NCBI GenBank assembly: GCA_903877945.1
Contig: CAIRFY010000437.1
Span: 1-9,444, forward strand
Reading direction: 5' to 3'
Length of the DNA stretch: 9,444 bases
Source of the DNA: an uncultured Oscillochloris sp.
GTDB taxonomy: Bacteria > Chloroflexota > Chloroflexia > Chloroflexales > Chloroflexaceae
How positions within the stretch are numbered: the stretch's first letter is position 1; each line of letters begins with the position of its first letter. Shown in pieces: positions 1-5,878 of the stretch. The notes under the pieces are model-generated. The model saw only the letters and a list, made by a program, of their open reading frames with translations. It did not search any database and had not been told where the DNA came from. The position numbers were made by a program, and so were the translations under genes.

Positions 1-284
1 ATTATATTCACTCGCATACCGTTACACTGCTGGCGATTGGGATGGCCGGGCACGATCTGGTTGTCGCCCATCCTGGTGATTGGCAAGAGCGGCTGATGAT
101 CCTCGGTGATGTTGATTGGTCACGTGAGAACAAGGCGCTATGGGAGGGGCGGGCAATGGTGCGTGGCAAGATGAACAAGTCGCACGACAGTATCCAGCTT
201 ACTGCCAGCGCAATCAAGCGTCTTCTGGGATTGAACGTAACTGAACGCGAGCTTGCTCTGGAGCAAGTCTTATCGGGTTCATAG
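1..284 (+). CDS. DndB-like (DGQHR-domain) protein, C-terminal part, 5' end outside window
   Basis: The reading frame is open from base 3 and ends at TAG 282-284, giving about 93 C-terminal residues; the true start lies upstream of the window, so the internal ATG at 42 is not the likely start. The tail carries DWSRENKALWEGRAMV followed by GKMNKSHDSIQLTASAIKRL and LGLNVTERELALEQ. From memory this resembles the C-terminal end of DndB and related DGQHR-domain proteins, where an 'IDWSRSN..LWEGRAM..G...KS....LT...IK..LGLPL' block closes the chain. DndB is a regulator or accessory of the dnd DNA phosphorothioation genes and acts on DNA in the cytoplasm. The DGQHR motif itself would be upstream and cannot be seen. 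It converges on the HNH gene with a 6-bp overlap (279-284). No dndCDE genes are visible. Assignment is by motif memory only, so family is moderately sure and function less so. Confidence 0.55.
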   Translation, partial: YIHSHTVTLLAIGMAGHDLVVAHPGDWQERLMILGDVDWSRENKALWEGRAMVRGKMNKSHDSIQLTASAIKRLLGLNVTERELALEQVLSGS

Positions 285-641
285 CAACGTGTGCGGGCTA
301 ACTGGACGAAAGATCGTGTTCATGTGCCATCGTAGCGCGATGCGTGCCGGCCAGAGGATTCGATCCGCAGGCGTATAGATTGCTTTCCCATCCAGTACCA
401 ACACCGAGCCGGCATGTTGCTCGTTCAGCGCGAGGATAGGCGAAACCTTGATGGTATATTCCGGTGTGACCGTCACCAAACCCTGGTCAAAAATCCAGTG
501 ATGCAGGCCACACAACGCTATCCCGTTGCGCGGATCATCGTTATGGCTATAACTCCAAGGCACAATATGGGCGGCCGCAACCGACGTGCGGCCCTCTGGT
601 GTCACGATGCGGATGCGGCAGACCGCACAGGTATGATGCAA
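279..641 (-). CDS. HNH endonuclease domain, probable 5'-truncated gene remnant
   Basis: The 120-residue frame starting at TTG 641-639 is essentially a bare HNH domain. It shows a zinc-type CxxC (C5, C8), then AAHIVPWS with catalytic H25, then DPRNGIALC with N39 and C44, and GLHHWIFDQGL with H47/H48. This is the HNH_2-like pattern found at the C-terminus of McrA-type restriction nucleases, including some that cut phosphorothioated DNA; those proteins are usually about 250-300 residues with an N-terminal DNA-reading domain. Here the homologous sequence begins one codon after the end of a 103-bp dispersed repeat (638-740). The frame continues upstream only through repeat sequence, to a TAG stop at 740-738. 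No ribosome binding site precedes the TTG. I therefore read it as the 3' remnant of a larger nuclease gene interrupted by the repeat. Expression as a small protein cannot be excluded. Its convergent partner is the DndB-like gene, which fits a phosphorothioation-related context (inference). Confidence 0.7.
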   Translation of the reverse strand: MHHTCAVCRIRIVTPEGRTSVAAAHIVPWSYSHNDDPRNGIALCGLHHWIFDQGLVTVTPEYTIKVSPILALNEQHAGSVLVLDGKAIYTPADRILWPARIALRWHMNTIFRPVSPHTLL

Positions 642-740
642 CAGAACGCATCCGACTCCCCCTCTCCCGCTCAGGGAGAGGGGGCTGGGGGGTGAGGGTT
701 GATTGGCGGCAGATTCCTTATTTGAAAGGTATTGACTCTA
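638..740 (-). repeat. 103-bp dispersed palindromic repeat, copy 1
   Basis: Read on the minus strand from 740 to 638, this aligns without gaps to 5581-5683, with about 93 of 103 positions identical by hand alignment. Its core is a perfect 11-bp hairpin, CCCCCTCTCCC (658-668) with GGGAGAGGGGG (674-684), loop of 5. Shared sequence outside the hairpin includes TAAGGAATCTGCCGCC and CGGATGCGT. One end coincides with the first preserved codons of the HNH domain, which suggests insertion or recombination at that gene. The two copies lie in opposite orientation about 4.9 kb apart. Confidence 0.8.
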
Positions 741-757
741 ATATTTAACATGTGAAC

Positions 758-967
758 GTGCATGCATTGCATGCGGACGTGCATGCAATCCATGCGGGCG
801 GGCATGCAATCCATGCGGGTGTGCATGCAATCCATGCGGGCGGGCATGCAATCCATGCGGGTGTGCATGCAATGTATGCGGGCGGGCATGCAATGCATGC
901 GGGTGTGCATGCAATGTATGCGGGCGTGCATGTAATGCATGCGGGCGTGCATGCATTACATGCGGGC
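758..967 (+). repeat. 21-bp tandem repeat array, ten units, GCATGC-rich
   Basis: Ten uninterrupted 21-bp units run from 758 to 967. Each has the form GTGCATGC-AAT-CC/GY-ATGCGGG plus one base. Units 2-5 carry AATCC in the middle, units 6-9 carry AATGT or AATGC, and the outermost units (1 and 10) are the most diverged. Units 2-7 alternate between GTG and GGG at the start, giving a 42-bp higher-order period. Every unit except unit 9 contains the palindrome GCATGC, and the versions with GCATGCAATGCATGC are self-complementary around a 3-base centre. A 21-bp period equals two turns of B-DNA, so all units face the same side of the helix, and long stretches alternate purine and pyrimidine. There are no variable spacers, so it is not a CRISPR array. 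Stops are absent because 21 is a multiple of three, which creates spurious heptapeptide frames. Confidence 0.95.
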
Positions 968-1095
968 AATGTTCTCGGTAGCTTGGTCGCGCATCCTGAA
1001 GCTTCCTGAGTTGAAACCACTCTGGTTCTCAGCAGGGTCAAGGATCGAACTCGTCACCCACCGCGCACGGCCTCCGTTGGGGCGGCACATGCCCC
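968..1095. other. Spacer between tandem array and tricorn gene, no gene seen
   Basis: I see no coding sequence or RNA gene here. The only structure is a weak hairpin, GGGGC (1079-1083) with GCCCC (1091-1095), directly after the tricorn stop codon as read on the minus strand. It lacks a T-run, so it is at best a marginal terminator. Confidence 0.5.
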
Positions 1096-4000
1096 CTACG
1101 CCTCTGGCAGAGACGGCAGTCCCAGCCGTGGCCGTGGGCCGAACTCCGGCAGACGCGGCGGGTTCTCCTCCATCAGTCGCAGCGTCTCGGCGATGGCCCG
1201 CTCAAGCTGCGGGTCGCGCTCGGCCACGTAGTCCTGCGGGGCCATCTCCACCTCAATCGTCGGCTCAGTACCGTAATTCTCTACGCCCCAGCCCACGTCG
1301 GGGAACCAGAATGAGTACTCGGGCTGTGTGGTGGTGGCCCCGTCGGCCAGGCGGTCAATCGGGTTGATGCCGATCACCCCGCCCCAGGTACGCTTGCCGA
1401 TCAGCGGCCCCAGACCTAGCAGCTTGAAGACGTGGCTAAAGATGTCGCCGTCCGATCCGGCGTTCTCGTTGGTGATCGCGACCACTGGCCCGATCAACGA
1501 GTCGTCCGGGTAGGGGTCGGGTTGCCCCCAGCGCGATACGTCGTAGCCCAGGCGGCGGCGAGCCAACTTCTCGATCAGCAGGTACGAGACGTTGCCACCC
1601 CCGTTGTAGCGCACGTCTACCACCAGACCCTCGCGGGTACTCTCCATCAGGTAGCCACGGTGAAACTCGGCGAAGCCCCATGCCTGCATGTTGGGGATGT
1701 GCAGGTAGCCTACCCGGCCCCCGGTGGCGGCGTGAACAGCGGCCCGCTTGGCCTCGACCCAGGTGCGGTAGCGCAGTGCGCTCTCGGAGTTGAGCGCCTT
1801 CACGGTCATCGTGCGCGGCTCGCCGCCGCTGGCCGGGGCGATAGTCAGCAGCACGTCGGCACCAGCCAGGTTGACCAGCAATTCGCCTGGTCCACGTCCG
1901 CTACTCAGCCGCCGCCCGTTGATTGCCAACAGTCTGTCGCCAGCGGTCACCCCCAGGCCAGGGCGGGAGAGGGGCGACGAGACGCGCTCGTCCCACGTGT
2001 CACCGGGTAGTATGCGTGTGATGAGGAAGCTGTCGCTGGCCTGATCGTAGTCCAGGTCTACGCCGAGGAAACCCTGGCGGTAGGCCGGGGTCGAGCGGTA
2101 GTCCCCACCCATTTCGTAGGCGTGGGACGTCCCAAGTTCGCCTTGCATCTCCCAAAGCAGATCGGAGACCTCGCCACGGGTCGCCACGCGGTCAATCAGT
2201 GGCAGGTAACGCCGGTAGATCGCCTGCCAGTCTACTCCCGACATATCCTCGGTCCAGAACTGGTCACGCTGGAGACGCCACGCCTCGCGGTACATCTGAC
2301 GCCACTCCTGGGGCGGGCTGAGGTCAACCTTAATCCGGCTAAGTTCGACCCAGCCGCTCTTGCGACCGGGGCCGCCGTTATCCTTCGGCTTCTCGCCAGC
2401 CTTGATCACGCGCAAACGACGACCGCTGCGGTACGCCAGCATCTTGGCATCCTGCGAGAGGACAAAGCTAGAAATGCTGTCCACCAGGGTCTCATTGTTG
2501 CGCTCCGCAAAGTCGTACACCTCCAGGCGGCCAGTGTTGTCACCAGATGAATTATTCATCGCCCCGTGCAGCGAGAAGCTAGTGAAGAGCGCCTTGCCTT
2601 TGATGCCGACCACCCTGCCATAAATACCGACCGGCACCGGAAAGGCCACGACGCGCTCAGTGATGCCGTCAAGGTCGATCTGAATGCCCTTCTCGTCGGG
2701 CTTCTTCTCACCGTTGCTCTTTAGCTCACCGTTGTTTTTTGGCTCACTCTCAGGCTTCTGCTCCCCATCGTCCTTCGGCTCGCCCTCAGGCTTCGGCTCA
2801 TCGCCCCCTTTTTCACCCTTCGCGCTCGCGTCTTTCGCGTCTTTCGTGACCCCGCCGGTTTCAAAGGGCGAGGCGCTATCGGCGCGCAGCGTGATCAGGA
2901 AGGGGCGCGACATGCGCGGGAAGGCCCAGCCAAACTGAGCCTGATCACGAACAGGGTCAAAGTCGCGCTTACCGATAAAGTAGAGGAAGTTGCCCTCGGG
3001 ATCCCAGGTGGGCCGGGTATCGGAGAGCAGGGTGCGGGTCGCATTATGCGTGGCACCGCTGGCCACCTCGCAGAGCCGGATGATCTGGGTGCGGCGGGTG
3101 TCGGAGTAACTATAGGCCAACCAGTGTCCGTCGGGTGACCATGCGGCCCCGCTGATTCGCCCGTGCAGGCTGTGGTCGAGTACGCGCACCGCAGCCGTCT
3201 CTAGGTCAACCAGCAGCAGCTCGTGGCGCTGGTTCGTGATCGCGACCAGATCGGCCCGTGGCGAGGCGCGGATACGCAGGGGCCGCCCAATATCAAGTCC
3301 ATCGAGGCGGCGCGGCGGGGCGGATCCGTCTACAGTATGGATCTCCAGAGCCTCTTCACCGCCCGTGTCGCTCAGGAGCAGCAGACGCTTGCCGTCGTGG
3401 AGGTAGCGGGCGAGACGAGTGCGCCCGGACTCATCGCCATACTGGAGTACCGCCCCGTCCCAATTGCCCATAGCGAACGCCCGACCACGCACGGTGAGCG
3501 CCAAGGAGCCACCGGCGGGGTGCAACGTATAGCCCTCCAAGTAGGGTTCAGGTGACACAAAACGGCGCTTGCGCTGAGGCTGCGGGCTGTGCAGATCCAC
3601 CGGAATGATCTGCCGCTGGTTGCTAACCGGGTCAAGCAGCCAGAGGTCAGCCCCCGCGTGGTAAACAATCCGCTGACCGTCACTGGATGGATGGCGCACA
3701 TAGTAATCGGCGTGGTCGGTGTGGCGGCGCAGATCCTCGCCCGATGGCAAGCACGAGTAGATATTACCCACGCCCTCGTGGTCGCTCACGAAGTAAATGC
3801 GTGTACCGAGCCAGATCGGCGCGGCCAAGTTACCCTTGAGCGTGATCAACCGCCGCCAATCCCCATCGCCCGCCGGATCAACCCAGAGGTCGCCGGTGAG
3901 TCCGCCACGATAGCGCTTCCAGCGGGCCAAATCCGTGACATTGCGAGCAATCACTGCGCCGCCCTCGGGGCCATAGCTGATGCTGAGGGCTGGGCCGGTA

Positions 4001-4392
4001 GGCAGCACACGCGGCTCGCCGCCGCCATGCGGCACGGCGAAGAGCTTAGGCATAGCCCCAAAGGGCTGCCCGGCCTCGCTAGAGAAAAGGATCTCACTGC
4101 CGTCGGGCGACCAGCCGGCCACCTGGGTGCGTGCGGCCCCCAGGAACGTGAGTCGGCGTGCGGGGCCACCGATGGCAGGCATCACATACACCTCGGGGCC
4201 GCCTTCGTCGCGCCCGGTGAAGGCCAGCAACTGGCCGTCGGGCGAGAGCGTCGGGCGCAGCGCCTCGCCGGGGTTCGCCGTCAGCCGACGGGCCACGCCG
4301 CCAGACGCGCCCACCGCCCACAGGTCGTCCTCACAAACAAACACCACCGAATCGGCGGAGATAGTCGGAAAGCGGTAGTATCCCTGGGTCAT
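1096..4392 (-). CDS. Tricorn-type protease (peptidase family S41), complete
   Basis: This 1098-residue protein has the length and layout of tricorn peptidases, large cytosolic ring-forming serine proteases that trim oligopeptides left by upstream proteases. The N-terminus (YYRFPTISADSVVFVCEDDL) begins the first beta-propeller directly and there is no signal peptide. WD/TolB-like blades with SPDG or DPEG turns run through about residue 480. After a charged insert at 516-569, the second propeller ends near 690. A helical C1 domain carries GTSHAY with S756-H757, a PDZ domain spans about 774-860 (PGLGVTAGDRLLAING), and the C2 catalytic domain has NENAGSDGDIF with nucleophile S980 and D981, then NYGTEP with E1043. 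By position these match S745/H746, S965/D966 and E1023 of the Thermoplasma enzyme. All key residues are intact. The start ATG lacks a clear Shine-Dalgarno. It is transcribed divergently from the phosphatase gene. Confidence 0.93.
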   Translation of the reverse strand: MTQGYYRFPTISADSVVFVCEDDLWAVGASGGVARRLTANPGEALRPTLSPDGQLLAFTGRDEGGPEVYVMPAIGGPARRLTFLGAARTQVAGWSPDGSEILFSSEAGQPFGAMPKLFAVPHGGGEPRVLPTGPALSISYGPEGGAVIARNVTDLARWKRYRGGLTGDLWVDPAGDGDWRRLITLKGNLAAPIWLGTRIYFVSDHEGVGNIYSCLPSGEDLRRHTDHADYYVRHPSSDGQRIVYHAGADLWLLDPVSNQRQIIPVDLHSPQPQRKRRFVSPEPYLEGYTLHPAGGSLALTVRGRAFAMGNWDGAVLQYGDESGRTRLARYLHDGKRLLLLSDTGGEEALEIHTVDGSAPPRRLDGLDIGRPLRIRASPRADLVAITNQRHELLLVDLETAAVRVLDHSLHGRISGAAWSPDGHWLAYSYSDTRRTQIIRLCEVASGATHNATRTLLSDTRPTWDPEGNFLYFIGKRDFDPVRDQAQFGWAFPRMSRPFLITLRADSASPFETGGVTKDAKDASAKGEKGGDEPKPEGEPKDDGEQKPESEPKNNGELKSNGEKKPDEKGIQIDLDGITERVVAFPVPVGIYGRVVGIKGKALFTSFSLHGAMNNSSGDNTGRLEVYDFAERNNETLVDSISSFVLSQDAKMLAYRSGRRLRVIKAGEKPKDNGGPGRKSGWVELSRIKVDLSPPQEWRQMYREAWRLQRDQFWTEDMSGVDWQAIYRRYLPLIDRVATRGEVSDLLWEMQGELGTSHAYEMGGDYRSTPAYRQGFLGVDLDYDQASDSFLITRILPGDTWDERVSSPLSRPGLGVTAGDRLLAINGRRLSSGRGPGELLVNLAGADVLLTIAPASGGEPRTMTVKALNSESALRYRTWVEAKRAAVHAATGGRVGYLHIPNMQAWGFAEFHRGYLMESTREGLVVDVRYNGGGNVSYLLIEKLARRRLGYDVSRWGQPDPYPDDSLIGPVVAITNENAGSDGDIFSHVFKLLGLGPLIGKRTWGGVIGINPIDRLADGATTTQPEYSFWFPDVGWGVENYGTEPTIEVEMAPQDYVAERDPQLERAIAETLRLMEENPPRLPEFGPRPRLGLPSLPEA
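2686..2847 (-). other. Lys/Glu/Gly/Pro-rich low-complexity insert in tricorn protein
   Basis: Residues 516-569 of the tricorn-type protein form a highly charged stretch with imperfect short repeats of the type EPKPEG, EPKDDG, EPKNNG and EKKPDE. It lacks hydrophobic residues and is likely disordered. It lies within the second beta-propeller region and separates recognisable propeller sequence on both sides, so it looks like a surface loop extended by short repeats rather than a domain. Confidence 0.8.
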
Positions 4393-4469
4393 GGTTCTGC
4401 TTTCTGATCACAAGAGTAGCGACGGGAGGTGTGGCTGTACGCTGGTGCCGCACATCCCCGATCTGTGCA

Positions 4470-4478
4470 ATTGTAGCA
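4470..4478 (-). promoter_or_regulatory. Candidate extended -10 promoter for the tricorn gene
   Basis: On the minus strand the sequence TGCTACAAT gives an extended -10 (TGN plus TACAAT, five of six to consensus) about 78 bases upstream of the tricorn start. No good -35 is visible 17 bases further upstream, which is tolerated by extended -10 promoters. Supported by motif only. Confidence 0.35.
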
Positions 4479-4502
4479 TTATGCGGCTGTACGGCGTGTC
4501 TG

Positions 4503-4616
4503 TAGGGCTGACGCAAAGTTGTGTGATCGTCGGGCAGCCCTCACCCCCCAGCCCCCTCTCCCTGTGAGGGAGAGGGGAGGGGGTGAGGGCCAGAGGGTGA
4601 CTTTGCAACAGCCCTG
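4503..4616. mobile_element. MITE-like palindromic element with terminal inverted repeats and flanking direct repeats
   Basis: The element has no gene. Its ends, GGGCTGACGCAAAGT (4505-4519) and the reverse complement of 4600-4614, GGGCTGTTGCAAAGT, match at 13 of 15 positions. The interior folds on itself: CCCTCACCCCC (4538-4548) with GGGGGTGAGGG (4579-4589), and CCCCTCTCCCT (4553-4563) with AGGGAGAGGGG (4567-4577). It is flanked by the direct repeat GGCGTGTCTG at 4493-4502 and 4617-4626, consistent with a target-site duplication. The first 61 bases align gap-free with 9383-9443 (about 52 identical). This fits a non-autonomous element mobilised by a transposase elsewhere. It lies in the shared upstream region of two divergent genes. 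Confidence 0.7.
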
Positions 4617-4630
4617 GGCGTGTCTGCATC

Positions 4631-4662
4631 ATTGTAACGCAGAGCCTTACAATGCGTTGTAA
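4631..4662. promoter_or_regulatory. Operator-like TTGTAA/TTACAA inverted repeats
   Basis: Three half-sites alternate in orientation: ATTGTAA (4631-4637), TTACAAT (4647-4653) and TTGTAA (4657-4662). The first two form a 7-bp inverted repeat with a 9-base gap, and the second and third form TTACAA-TGCG-TTGTAA. They sit about 50 bases upstream of the candidate -35 of the phosphatase gene. The pattern would suit a dimeric regulator or the remnant of a small palindromic element; no regulator gene is adjacent. Confidence 0.35.
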
Positions 4663-4712
4663 TAGAGGCGCAACGATGCCCGCGTAAGATCCTGCCAGAT
4701 ATAAGCTTCGAC

Positions 4713-4741
4713 TTTACCACGGCTCCATGCGCTATTATAAG
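4713..4741 (+). promoter_or_regulatory. Candidate sigma-70-type promoter of the phosphatase gene
   Basis: TTTACC (4713-4718) and TATAAG (4736-4741) are separated by 17 bases, with four and five of six positions matching the housekeeping consensus. Transcription would start near 4748, leaving a leader of about 36 bases before the ATG at 4784. This also argues against translation starts at 4727 or 4757. Confidence 0.4.
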
Positions 4742-4770
4742 AAAGTGAGAGCTTTTATGAAAAGTATGGT

Positions 4771-4780
4771 GGAGGAGGAG
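4771..4780 (+). promoter_or_regulatory. Ribosome binding site fixing the phosphatase start at 4784
   Basis: GGAGGAGGAG lies immediately upstream of the ATG at 4784, with about 3-8 bases of spacing depending on the register used. No comparable site precedes the in-frame ATGs at 4727 or 4757. Confidence 0.75.
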
Positions 4781-4783
4781 TGC

Positions 4784-5569
4784 ATGCGCGGTATCGATAT
4801 TGCCGAGGTGCGGGACTGGGCACAGGAGGGCGCGGATCTTGCCCTGCACTACTTTAACAATGTTGCGCGGAAACAACGCAAGGCCGATCATACCTGGGTG
4901 ACTCAGGCTGACATCGAGGTGGAGCAACTGCTGCGCAATCGCATCACTGCACGCTATCCCGACCACGGGATCATGGGGGAGGAGCAGGGGGTGGGCGAGA
5001 TCGACCGCGAGTTTGTTTGGTCGCTCGATCCGATTGATGGCACAGGAGCCTTTGTCTCTGGATTACCGCTCTGGTGCGTTTCGATTGGCCTGATGCGGTG
5101 GGGCCAGCCCTATTTGGGCGTAGTCTACCTGCCGATCCTCCGCGATTGCTACTGGGCCGATGTTGAGGGGCCAGCCTATCGCAACGACGATGAGATCCAC
5201 GTTCTCTCAGCCGAGACCATTGACGGCAACGATTGGATCGCGGTTTCGTCATACGCGCATCGTACGTTCACGATCAGCTTCCCTGGCAAGGCGCGCTCGC
5301 TGAGCAGTGTCGCCACCGACCTGTGCTATGTGGCGCGGGGCAGTGCCCTCGGTGCCCTGCTCGGTCGGGCGAACCTGTGGGATATTGCCGCAGGCGTAGC
5401 CATTTTACGCGCCGCTGGAGGCACGCTGCGCGGGTTAAGCGGAGCCGAACTGGTCTTGTCTGACCTGCTCGACGGTCGCAAGCTGCCCGAGCCGGTCATT
5501 GCGGCGGCCCCGTCCATGATTGACACTCTGCGCGGATATATCATCCCCAAACAGACAGCAGCGGTGTAG
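4784..5569 (+). CDS. Inositol monophosphatase-family phosphatase (HisN/IMPase-like)
   Basis: From the ATG at 4784 this is a 261-residue protein, normal for the metal-dependent IMPase/FBPase superfamily. The family motifs are intact: VTQADIEVEQLL (about 40-51), MGEEQG with E67 in the metal site, WSLDPIDGTGAFVSGLP with D82 and D85, and LWDIAAGVAILRAAGG with D200. These are the Mg-binding and catalytic positions that hydrolyse a phosphomonoester in the cytosol. Candidate substrates are myo-inositol-1-phosphate or histidinol phosphate; the RYPDHGIMGEEQG context looks closer to histidinol-phosphatase HisN homologues (from memory), but substrate cannot be fixed from sequence and no his genes are nearby. 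The frame also opens earlier at 4727, but promoter and ribosome-site positions favour 4784. It stands alone, divergent from the tricorn gene and followed by the 103-bp hairpin repeat, which may also end transcription. Confidence 0.9.
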   Translation: MRGIDIAEVRDWAQEGADLALHYFNNVARKQRKADHTWVTQADIEVEQLLRNRITARYPDHGIMGEEQGVGEIDREFVWSLDPIDGTGAFVSGLPLWCVSIGLMRWGQPYLGVVYLPILRDCYWADVEGPAYRNDDEIHVLSAETIDGNDWIAVSSYAHRTFTISFPGKARSLSSVATDLCYVARGSALGALLGRANLWDIAAGVAILRAAGGTLRGLSGAELVLSDLLDGRKLPEPVIAAAPSMIDTLRGYIIPKQTAAV

Positions 5570-5580
5570 CGTGTGTGGCT

Positions 5581-5683
5581 TAGACACAATACTTTTCACA
5601 TAAGGAATCTGCCGCCGGACAACCCTCACCCCCCAGCCCCCTCTCCCTGAGCGGGAGAGGGGGAGACGGATGCGTCCTGGTGC
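5581..5683 (+). repeat. 103-bp dispersed palindromic repeat, copy 2
   Basis: Begins 11 bases after the phosphatase stop codon and matches 740-638 read in reverse. Its hairpin is CCCCCTCTCCC (5637-5647) with GGGAGAGGGGG (5653-5663), loop TGAGC. The position suggests that it may act as a transcription barrier for the phosphatase mRNA, although no T-run follows. Confidence 0.8.
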
Positions 5684-5705
5684 GGAATCTCCCCTCTCCC
5701 CGTGA

Positions 5706-5843
5706 GCATATCTTTACCCACATCTCTGCGACGATTGAGGGATTCACCCATCGGAGGGGCGCAGAGCGGGCGACTTCACGCCCGCCGGGTGAGCCGATAC
5801 ACCGCATGACAATGCGGTAAAAAAGATGTGGGTAAAGATATGC
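5706..5843. mobile_element. 138-bp element with perfect 20-bp terminal inverted repeats and internal hairpins
   Basis: GCATATCTTTACCCACATCT (5706-5725) is exactly complementary to 5824-5843. The 98 bases between have no gene but hold further stems: GCGGGCG (5766-5772) with CGCCCGC (5779-5785), and ACCGCAT (5801-5807) with ATGCGGT (5812-5818) closing a GACA loop. TCACCC (5744-5749) can pair GGGTGA (5787-5792), and ATCGG (5750-5754) can pair CCGAT (5794-5798); these two pairings cross each other. Flanking sequence suggests insertion into a GC-rich repeat (TCCCCG on the left, CGTTGGGG on the right), but no clear target duplication is visible. Either a MITE-like insertion or a structured RNA/DNA element. 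Confidence 0.65.
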
Positions 5844-5878
5844 CGTTGGGGGGAGGAGCCGACTCCCGCCCCCAACGG
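5843..5878. repeat. GC-rich hairpin repeat
   Basis: CCGTTGGG (5843-5850) pairs with CCCAACGG (5871-5878) and inside it GGGAG (5851-5855) pairs with CTCCC (5863-5867), leaving a 7-base loop and a 3-base bulge. A purine-rich G-tract follows to about 5897. It looks like another member of the intergenic palindromic repeats, abutting the 138-bp element. Confidence 0.6.

Noticed and set aside
758..967. CRISPR array
   Set aside because: Units are contiguous with no unique spacers, 21 bp long, and no cas genes are nearby.
752..1009. Open frame giving a His/Ala/Gly heptapeptide-repeat protein over the tandem array
   Set aside because: A 21-bp unit without stops leaves several frames open on both strands; there is no ribosome site, and the peptide is a by-product of the repeat.
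1079..1095. Intrinsic terminator after the tricorn gene
   Set aside because: Only a 5-bp stem and no T-run; too weak to call.
939..1367. 142-residue plus-strand open frame spanning the array end and the tricorn 3' end
   Set aside because: Low-complexity Arg/Pro/Ala content, begins inside the repeat and runs antisense to the tricorn C-terminus.
3589..4407. 272-residue plus-strand open frame antisense to the tricorn gene
   Set aside because: It is the GC-rich shadow of the tricorn coding sequence, with no recognisable domain or ribosome site.
4503..4616. Assignment of the element to the IS6 family
   Set aside because: Only a short end motif is similar and the apparent 10-12 bp duplication does not fit the usual 8 bp, so no family was assigned.
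4727..4783. Longer N-terminus for the phosphatase, starting at 4727 or 4757
   Set aside because: Neither ATG has a ribosome site, the first overlaps the candidate promoter, and the strong GGAGGAGG directly precedes 4784.
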